Source of the DNA: Eunapius fragilis
Taxonomy: Eukaryota; Porifera; Demospongiae; Spongillida; Spongillidae
Assembly (NCBI GenBank): GCA_963681505.1
Contig: OY811972.1
Coordinates: 5,511,753 to 5,575,752 of the forward strand
Direction: 5' to 3'
DNA length: 64,000 nucleotides
Shown here: positions 56,801-64,000 of the stretch, one piece after another
Layout of the letters: each line of letters starts with the position of its first letter
Numbering within the stretch: position 1 is the first letter of the stretch
The notes under the pieces: model-generated
The model's database searches: none
Told to the model about the DNA's origin: nothing
Seen by the model: the letters and a program-made list of their open reading frames with translations, nothing else
Translations under genes and position numbers: made by a program

Positions 56801-57606
56801 TGTTTGATAACCCAGCTACTGGAGAAGTAGATAGTCTATTCATAGAAGCATTCAAGAATATAAGCAGTAAGAAAGTGTTAAACGTTAGATTGGTTCAGTT
56901 CATTGACAGTGGTGGTCAGCCCCAGTTTCTTGAGCTCTTACCAGTCTTTGTTCAAGATGTTTCTGTTGTTCTCTATGCTATAAACCTTTCTGAAAGTCTC
57001 AACCACTGCCCTATGATCTATTTCTACGGAAAGGACAGTCAACCAGTAGGAAATCCGTACAAGTCTCCATCTTCCCACAAGCAGGTGTTGGAGCAGTGTG
57101 TGAGAGCTGCACATGCCAGAGATTTCCGTCCTCATTTGTTTGTAGTAGGAACTCACCGCGATGAGGAGGATACGTGTTCTGAGACGAAGGGGGGAAAAGG
57201 TGATGTCATCAAGCAAATGGTGAATTCAGAGTACCTGATATGCAAGAATGGTGTGGACGTAATCTGGGATATAAATGGTGCAAACCCTGATTCCTATGAC
57301 CAAAAGGTAGCTGGTGAGCTAAGGCATGCAATAGTAGATCACTGCAATGATGAAGCCACTCCTTCCCTGCCTATAAAGTGGTTTGGTCTAGAGATGCAGA
57401 TAAAGCACACAGCTGTAAGAGGTGTTATCAGCCTTCATAGATGTCTTCAGCTGGCACGGAGCTTAGGTATGGATGAGCAAGCCCTAGAAGCAGCTCTCCT
57501 GCACATGGTCAAATATAACCTGTTGCTATGGTACCATAATGTACCCTCTCGTCGCAACATAGTGTTCTGGCCACCTCTTTATTATGGTTCCATTGGAAGG
57601 TGGTGA
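53779..57606 (+). CDS. NHR-Roc-COR GTPase gene (multi-exon, probably ends early)
   Basis: Predicted exons: 53779-53820 and 54158-54183 (short, inferred), 54277-54412, 54830-55006, 55372-55654 and 56348-57606. All junctions follow AG/GT and the phases agree throughout. The product would couple an N-terminal neuralized-homology repeat (protein binding, related to SPRY-like folds) to a Roc GTPase and COR domain, the GTPase-dimerisation module of ROCO proteins. The 5' end is not identified; there may be more exons upstream. The last exon meets TGA at 57604, after which the same frame stays open for 40 codons to TAA at 57727 with family-like sequence (LLLHLQNDLVPFGLFSCL), so this allele or copy is probably truncated. 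Such NHR/GTPase genes may act in innate sensing or cell-death signalling, but that is a guess. Confidence 0.75.
54277..55654 (+). CDS. NHR (neuralized) domain, three exons
   Basis: Exon 54277-54412 reads LVTFASTHGDNIRLEHGGQV and RFNNNSRGIVITSAPLPSD: the HG-xNI-L-xxGxxAxR...GIVFS pattern that starts NHR domains. Exon 54830-55006 gives VEIMEVDSKWSGSLSIGVTT. Exon 55372-55654 gives LKVGDTVGLLYTNSGTLHLF, INGAHMV and VPMGVYGLVDLYGQCVKVSV, the most diagnostic part (VGLL-x-GxLHxFxNG, PxxVYGLVDLYGQC). One complete domain of ~150-160 residues is present. It is followed by a short linker (ADKNALDQQRKQLAG) into the GTPase exon. Confidence 0.85.
56348..57606 (+). CDS. Roc GTPase and COR domain exon
   Basis: A 1.26-kb exon follows the acceptor CTATCTCTATCAG. 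Walker A GIAGVGKTH (about 56422-56448), then about 150 residues including a Pro/Ser/Thr-rich insert (about 56660-56770), then the G3 motif DSGGQPQF (56905), the hydrophobic strand VQDVSVVLYAINLSES, and a G4-like GTHRDE (about 57148-57165) in place of NKxD. After this comes a COR-like helical part: LPIKWFGLEMQIKHTAVRGV, LARSLGMDEQALEAALLHMV, YNLLLWYHNV. The long insert between G1 and G3 is unlike human LRRK2-type Roc. The TGA at 57604 follows NIVFWPPLYYGSIGRW. Confidence 0.85.
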
Positions 57607-57729
57607 CTACTTCTTTTGGACCCTCTTAGTCCTGAGAGCATCAAACGACATAATGCATCAACACAACCTCTCCTATTGCACCTCCAAAATGATCTTGTTC
57701 CATTTGGATTGTTCAGTTGCTTAGACTAA
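57607..57729 (+). pseudogene. In-frame continuation after the stop of the Roc-COR gene
   Basis: Same frame as the exon: LLLLDPLSPESIKRHN to LLLHLQNDLVPFGLFSCLD, then TAA. The FPFGLFSxL-like phrase is what I expect next in this GTPase family. This suggests that TGA 57604 is a recent nonsense change (or a short unannotated intron), and that the normal protein is longer. Confidence 0.45.
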
Positions 57730-58460
57730 TTTAATTAAAAATGGTATGCCGTGTTGAATTTAGAATGATTCATCATTATAATTGAACAACAGATTGTGAT
57801 TCCCAAATTCATTTTGTGTTGATGACGGTAAAATTAACACAGCTTTACACTTTTATAGACGTAGGCCTATATTAAAAGCGGTCATGAAGACAGGAGCTAG
57901 ATATAGTTAGACGTAGCCCGACCTTCGCGTATTGGTTGAAATACGCCAATACGCGAAGGTTGGGCTACGCCCAACTAGGCAGGAGCTTCGTGGCCAGGAT
58001 GGCTATTAAAGATGTTCTGTTGATGTTCTATTGATCCAGCAATTATTATAGGGCGTTGTTCACTTCTCTAGTGAAGACAGTGAGACCATGACTCCATTGG
58101 TTATAATCTAGCTATGCACACACTTATGCTGAAGTGTGTATCAAAACCCTCAACGATGACTCAGAGATAAGTCAACACATTTACGTTAGCGTAAAAGATA
58201 ACGAACCAGGCTATCAATAAATCACTTCGAATTCACGAGTTACTGCATGGCTTAAGCTTGCCACAAAGAATTATAAAGTACTAGGTACACACTGTACATG
58301 CATGCAGTTACATGTACATAAAATGCTAAATGCTGAATAATTTTTGTCTTGCTATTGTGAAATTTTTGTTGACATATTTTGTACATATACAACAACTTGT
58401 ACAATACAGATAAACAAGCACATAACGTTAAATTACCTACCACCTGGACTAAATAATATA
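57730..58460. other. Spacer with a 31-bp-arm hairpin
   Basis: 57905-57935 (CGTAGCCCGACCTTCGCGTA core) pairs with 57946-57976 around a 10-nt loop with about five mismatches. GC-rich stem in AT-rich surroundings; otherwise no feature seen. Confidence 0.5.
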
Positions 58461-58680
58461 TCAGTAGCCGGTGTCTGAGATGGCCCTGGACAGCAGAGCC
58501 CTCACATTTGCCCTAACAAGGGTCATGCTCAACCTTTGATATAGGGCTGTGACGGATGCAGACTTTGGGCAGTTCTGACGTGTGGCCAAGCGAGAGGGCT
58601 AGCTGCGATATTGCCCACTTTGCTTCAGTGCCCCAACACCCATAGGTCTCCACAGCTATTGGGATGCATACCCAACCCAT
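58461..58680 (-). pseudogene. C-terminal fragment of a reverse transcriptase (non-LTR-type)
   Basis: The minus strand reads MGWVCIPIAVETYGCWGTEA, then KWAISQLALSLG. A frameshift near 58575 leads to SASVTALYQRLSMTLVRANV, then RALLSRAISDTGY and TGA at 58461. The pair of motifs, (V/I)P-AVE-YG-WG-EA and L---LVRAN-RA-L-R, is the usual C-terminal tail of a class of RT polyproteins in invertebrate genomes. I attribute it to a non-LTR element, but the exact clade is uncertain. Dead fragment. Confidence 0.6.
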
Positions 58681-59472
58681 TTGTTGTTTTGAATATTGAC
58701 TAGTAAAATGCCAATCAAAATTTCATACTTTTTCAAAATCTCATCAATTCTATTCTGTAGTTTATAAATCACGTTATTAATTAAAAGTTGTCGTACATTG
58801 TTTTGTCAGTTTAGTTAATTGCAAGCTATCTGATTTTATCTTTTGAACGGCTAATGATAAACGAATTGTAACAATGCAGTTCGTATTTGACTAAACGTGG
58901 TTATTGTAGGTTCATAAACTCATTTAGATTGACAATCCCATTAATGAATTATATTCATTTTAAAGCGTTGCGCTCTTTTGCAAAGACCCTGTATAAATTG
59001 ATAACGGTATATACACGAGCGATCTCGCTGGCGACGAATAACAATTGTACTGTCGATTGGTTAGGAGGGGCTGAGCCCCCCCTATGTCATTATTGGGGGG
59101 GGCTCGAGACCCCCCAGCACCCCCCCCCCCCCCCCCTATTCCGCCGCCACTGCTGTGCCTAGTCGAGCCACATCCAACTTCCACTGAATTACGATGTATT
59201 GGTCTGGTTTACGAGACTATTTTGGTTAACACAATTCAGAAATAAATAAAAGCTCCATTATGATGATTTGTTTTAATATTATTAAACCTGGAAAAATTCT
59301 TCTACTTTTGATGACCCTAGCTACCGACCTCACTAGAGAGATATTCACCCTCATATACCTGATTAATATTTTATAAAATTAGAGTGAATGCCAAAGCCAT
59401 TCTCAGAAGCCTTACCTGTCTGTGTTTGATGTGTTTTTCATGCCTGTGTTATGTAAATTGTTTCTAATGATA
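58681..59472. other. Spacer with G/C-run palindrome
   Basis: At 59067-59137 GGGGCTGAGCCCCCC, then GGGGGGGGCTCGAG, then ACCCCCCAGCACC and about 15 C: short inverted G- and C-runs, similar in style to the dispersed repeats at 2.7 and 62 kb. No gene. Confidence 0.4.
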
Positions 59473-59765
59473 ACAAGTAAATAAAAACATTCTCTCTGAG
59501 AATCTTGGTGGGATATAGGTTTTGCAGACAAATAGTATACTGGTGTAAAAAGCAAGGAAACAAGTTTTATCAGAAGGGAAAATGTAATAGTCCTATATTT
59601 AGCACACTTCGACTAAGGCATATGCTGTTTCTGTGCTAAATATAGGACAATTACATTTTCCCTTCTGATAAAACTTGTTTCCTTGCTTTTTACACCAGTA
59701 TACTATTTGTCTGCAAAACCTATATCCCACCAACTTTCTCAGAGAGAATGTTTTTATTTACTTGT
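59473..59765. repeat. Near-perfect hairpin, 133-bp arms and 27-nt loop
   Basis: 59473-59605 pairs with 59633-59765 with only a few mismatches (about 97%). Arms start AAGTAAATAAAAACATTCTC. A diverged half-arm copy lies at 34418-34505 (GTTGGTGGTATATAGG, GTATAAAAAGCAGGGAAACA), showing it is a repeat family. Probably a foldback MITE; the fold could also give a long hairpin RNA. Confidence 0.8.
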
Positions 59766-61895
59766 TTCCTTAATTTTTTTAAACACCCAAATAGTACTTT
59801 TGCTTAATTAGACTTGATAAGACCGTATATAGGCTTTTAGGCTTTTGTATATCAAAGCCTAAAAGCGAGTCCTCCAGCAAATTCTAAAGCTATTGGTGCA
59901 ATTTTCATTGCTTAAAAGTGTTCCTGTCCCGAGTTATGAGTTTTCAAGAAGCAGAAGAAGCAGACGACCCGCCCATTATTTTTGGAAGGGGAACGAGGAC
60001 AGCAGTATTTTTCGTTCTCGACAACCACGCGGTTCTACGACGTGAAACAAAAACGAAACTACTCAGTTTTGACTTCTAGATCGATTGCCGCAACAAGTTA
60101 GACGATCCGATCGTCGGGAGCGAAGCTACGGTAGGGTCGCGGGATTTTAATAAAATTCATAGTCGGGGTCAAAACCTATATGGAAGTCTCTAGCGAGACT
60201 TCCGATAATTTGATTATAGAAAATCATTTGAAATGTCAGTTCTTGATAAGCATTATTTTGTGCTCCAATCGTTACATTTAGCATATTAGTGATAACACAT
60301 CCCATGGTTGGATAAATACTGGCCAACTAATATTGGCTGAATAATTCAATTTCTGATTACACATTTCATGCACACAGCCAAATTTGTATATGATACGCAC
60401 ACTGTAATTCTGCAATATGAAAACGTACATGTATTTAACACAGTGTTCAAGTTGCACTCAATTATGGTTGATTGGTCCTATAATGATGAGCTAAGCCTAT
60501 TTCTGAACACTTAAAAATTGTGTGTGCAATTATTAGGCTGAGTTCATGCAGTGTTATCACATGCTTTTGGCTGGTCAGTGTATATACATATTGCACTTTT
60601 TTTTCAATTTTATATACATGTACTTATCTTCTGAATAACTTTACTATGTCTTTTAAATTTCAATTTAAATGCATGTCCAGCAATAGCGGACATGAATAAT
60701 TGAATACCCGCGTCACGCGATAAAAATTAATTGAACGGGAATTAAGTGTATGGAGAGATGTGTAAAAACACTCACGGTTCTTGTACATTAGCTACAATAC
60801 AACATTACGTAACGGTTTATGATAGGGATACTGATGAATCATCTTTTCTATATTCTGGTCTCTGTAGAAAAGTGTTCACTACTAATTCCATACGCATTTT
60901 TGTGCTACTACGTACATTTGTACGTGAAACATGATATTGTCATGTTTCTTCAACTTTTTTTCCTATCACTCCGCCATAAATCTCAAGTCTACATCCTGGA
61001 ATATGAAGGCTGAACTACATGAGTCATTAGTAGGAGCAAGTGGTGTATTTTAGACCCTTACACACAACATTCCCTAGGCACTTTTATGAACCTCACTTCA
61101 AAATCTGGGACAAATATATGAAATTATTAATTGTCATCCGACGTCACATGAGCTAATTATCGGTGCTTGGTAGAGCCGACCGTGCCTAGCCTAATAGTCT
61201 TCATAAACACCATAGCCTTATCTGGTACTCGCAAGATGGGTGTTCGGTATGAACTAAGGGATATGTTATTGTACCAGTTTTGCAAGCGAACGCATTCTGT
61301 CTCTGGTAGGCCTACGTGGATGCATGTAGTTATAACTTCTACCGGCGGGGTTTTTTTAATTTAAGTGGAGCTTGTGCGTACACCATAAACTAACATACTT
61401 ATAACGACGTACATTCTCGACTGGCGCTGGATCTAAACACCAAAGCTATGTGGTTAGTGACCGTGCAGTATTGGCAGTATGTTAGCGAACACGAGCGCAC
61501 TTTGCTGTGTCATGTGTATAATGACTGTTAGTACCCTACTGTATAAAGCCGATCGACAAGGCCGGACGTTGTGAATGCATGTCAGCTACTTTCTAAAGCT
61601 ACGTTTGGCTGAAGAACTCTATACAAGTGTGAGATCGAAAGATAAATAGATGCAAGAGACAGAGATCATATATATGTATCTGCAAGAGGCAAACTTTACT
61701 GCGGGGGTGAGCGTTACTGTTAAGCCGACCTCGGTTGGCAGGGCCCTGCAGGCCCTTAAGGTACCGTAACAGAGACAGTGGCAGGTGCGGATACGCAACT
61801 GAGTTTCGTCCCCGGTAACGATCGATGATGTTATGAACAATAAGCGATCGCGAACGCAACGAACACGTGAATTGATAACTGTAATGAGCAGCTAT
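59766..61895. other. Unannotated spacer
   Basis: No gene, array or inverted repeat recognised in about 2.1 kb; short frames lack motifs. Confidence 0.35.
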
Positions 61896-62420
61896 ATGGG
61901 GCAGTGGCGTAGCGAGGGGGGTTTAAGGGGTGGCCAAAATAGAAGAGAGGTTATTAATTGTCGTCCCAGCGCGATCGAACCCATGAACGCATTTTGTATC
62001 GGGCCAGAAGCAGACAGCACCTTCCTCCCCCCCCCCCCCCCCCCCCCCACCCACCCTCCCCACCTACTATTCGCGAACTGAAAATCCTGTATCCGCCTCT
62101 GGTACAAATAGCGCAGCGCAAGAGTTGGGGGGCGCCATTAGTGCATAATTTATGTCCCCGATTACACTACGCCCTGTCGCTCCAGGCAGGGGGGGGGGGG
62201 GGGGGGTTGGGGGTTGCAACCCCCCCCTTTCATAGAAGGTACCTCCCGCATCTTCTCTAAGCAGCCTCCCCCCACATTCTGAAGTGTACAGCACCCCCCT
62301 CCCCCTTTTCGTATCGGGCCTAAAGCGTACAGAACCCCCCCCCTCCCCGCTTTTCGTATCGTGGGTTTCAACCCCCCAATTTGGAAAATCCTGTATCCGC
62401 CCCTGTATAGCTCCTCCGCT
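61896..62420. repeat. Poly-C/G dispersed repeats, tandem modules
   Basis: Two elements end in inverted copies of GGCGGATACAGGATTTTC (AAAATCCTGTATCCGCC at 62083-62097 and 62387-62403). Between them are CTTTTCGTATCGGGCCTAAAG and CTTTTCGTATCGTGGGTTTC modules, each next to C-runs, and long G- and C-runs (62025-62048, 62190-62210). Same family as 2641-3290. Confidence 0.65.
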
Positions 62421-62619
62421 TTTACGAGGTAGCCACGCCCAAAGCATGAGTGTTTTAAGCCCCTCCTCTTTGCCCCCTCGCAAAATAGTGGCGTGTTATA
62501 GTGAGAGGTGTGGCAGTAAATTACACTCCCCCAGTTATTTAGATTTATTAATTAGGGCTATAGATAGTGATTGAGCTTATGCGTATGATGCTTAACCCCT
62601 GATCTCTGACACACTGCCC

Positions 62620-63600
62620 CTTTAGCAAATACATCCACACCCCCACCCCCACCCACACCCACACCCAGGAGTCCCCCCCCCCCCCCCCAATACATGTACG
62701 CATGCTATATTATCACCAGTTCTTATCCATGTCAGATTATTCACTGTCCATTGTCAGGTAATAGCAATTTTAAGTTACACAAGGCATGTACCCCCCACCC
62801 CCCTCCTCCCCTAATGCATATTGCCATGCTACCTAAAAAAAAACATTTCCACCAATTCATATGGAAGGATGGCAATATGTGGCAGGGGAGGGGGAGGGGG
62901 CGGGGGTACTTTTATGTAACTTAAACTGACTAGCAATGAACAGTGCAATTTTCCAGGAACAGCCTCTGATATTTAGATAGAATGGCAATACATACCGGAA
63001 GAGGAGGGGGGAGGGGTACATGCCTTGTGTACATAAAATTGCTATTACCTGCCTCTAGAAATGAACAGTGAACCACTACTCAGAGACATTGCAGGTAATT
63101 GCAATTTAAAGTTACACAAATGTTTGTTGGCATGAACCCCCCCGCCCCCCCCCCCCCCCCCCCCCAACCCACCTCCTCATCCATATATTGCCATGCTATC
63201 TAACCATCCGAGACGGTTCTATCCATGTTCCCGACTAAGGGGAAATATTAATTGTCCATCACTTGAGTCAGCATGCAGCTAATAGCAATTACACAAGTGT
63301 CAGGTGGCATGCACCCTCCCCAGCATAATAAAATTGCATCAGAGAGTGTTCTATCCATGTTCCTGCAGGGTAGGGGGAAATATTAACAGTCTTTTTGTTC
63401 ATTGCTGGAGTCAGGTAATAGCAATTGTAGGTTACACAAAGGTCAGTTGGCATGCACCTCAACCACCCCCCCCCCCCCCCCTCCATACCACATGACCTAT
63501 GCTGCCTAAACATCAGAGAATGTCCCACAGTAGGTGAAACCATTCACTGTCCATGGTTGAAATAGATTTTCAGTAACACATGTACAGTTGTGTGCCCCAC
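62620..63600. repeat. Imperfect repeats of a TAATAGCAATT...TTACACAA...CATGYACCCCC unit
   Basis: GGTAATAGCAATTTTAAGTT at 62757, and variants near 63093, 63278 and 63416, each followed by TACACAA, GGCATG(T/C)ACC and a C-run. Inverse copies lie near 62905-62925 and 63012-63055 (GGGGTACATGCCTTGTGTAC). CTATCCATGTTCC repeats at 63219 and 63350. Units are about 140-190 bp, some inverted. No gene. Confidence 0.7.
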
Positions 63601-64000
63601 CCCCTACAGCCAACACCAGATATGGATTGGAATGTAGTTAATTCTTAGTGGTACAGTTGTTAGTTGGTATGTGCCACAACCCCGAAGGCTGTTCTGATAT
63701 GACATTGCCAAAAACAACAGAGTCGCTGAGGGTGCCAGAAAAGTTCTGCCTGTATCATGCCTCTACGGCACTGTAACTTATCAGTAGGTGTGCCTTTAAG
63801 ATATCAATAACAACTATAATCAATAACCATACAAATGTATAAATAAGTGTGTTAACGAATGGAGGTACAGTTTGACAATGAAAACGTTCCTATAATGACA
63901 GCTGCACTGGATTTCTCATTTCTTCATTGCCATAGTGGACGATAATCTGTTGAATGAGAAGAGGAGGGTGAATGAAATGGCCCAACATATAACATATGGC
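63601..64000. other. Unannotated window end
   Basis: No recognisable feature. Confidence 0.4.

Overview
ORGANISM. This is eukaryotic, almost certainly animal, DNA. It has spliced genes with GT/AG introns, long dinucleotide and poly-C/poly-G runs, abundant short TACATGTA-type motifs, and Ty3/gypsy, DIRS-like and Tc1-like elements. One gene joins an NHR (neuralized) domain to a Roc-COR GTPase, a combination I associate with early-branching metazoans. A demosponge or similar invertebrate is my best guess, made from gene and repeat style only.

LAYOUT. 0.3-2.1 kb is a CA-rich composite satellite. 4.4-12.3 kb and 21.7-29.4 kb are two copies of a giant palindromic (foldback) element, family A. Its arms are about 790 bp of unique sequence, then kilobases of CCT-rich pyrimidine repeat on one side and the complementary GGA-rich purine repeat on the other, around a ~670 bp loop. 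Between the copies lie a pair of small paralogous genes with TATA-like boxes and a shared dyad (13.4-15.8 kb), a 40-bp minisatellite, a decayed DIRS-like tyrosine-recombinase retrotransposon (16.6-19.2 kb, minus) and a lone ankyrin-repeat exon (20.3 kb). A 243-bp MITE with family A termini directly abuts the second copy. After copy 2 come an 812-bp element with terminal inverted repeats and a spliced gene fragment on the minus strand.

31.8-51.1 kb is a second foldback family (B), 19.3 kb end to end. Its arms carry a 27-bp minisatellite instead of the CCT repeat. Its left arm was hit twice: by a 10.3-kb Ty3/gypsy element (identical 266-bp LTRs, 5-bp target duplication CTCAC) and by a 796-bp palindromic Tc1-like MITE (TA duplication). 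The right arm keeps both empty sites. The gypsy element is itself split in gag by a ~5.8-kb insertion with its own subterminal repeats, a coding exon and a RecQ-helicase-like fragment.

53.8-57.7 kb is the NHR-Roc-COR gene, spliced and probably ending in a premature stop. The remainder holds a non-LTR retrotransposon tail fragment (58.5 kb), a 133-bp-arm hairpin (59.5-59.8 kb) and poly-C-bearing dispersed repeats (61.9-63.6 kb).

HOW IT FITS TOGETHER. Families A and B and a third relic (C, 4.07-4.41 kb) share a diverged homologous outer arm. Where the tip survives it begins TGGGA(C/A)AG next to TATA. The inner arm of each family holds a different tandem repeat. I read them as one superfamily of FB/TU-like foldback transposons that has filled its arms with different repeats. 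This is the most interesting system here. The many long ORFs of Pro/Ser/Leu, Val/Cys, His/Thr or Val-Asp-Thr-Thr composition are artefacts of these repeats.
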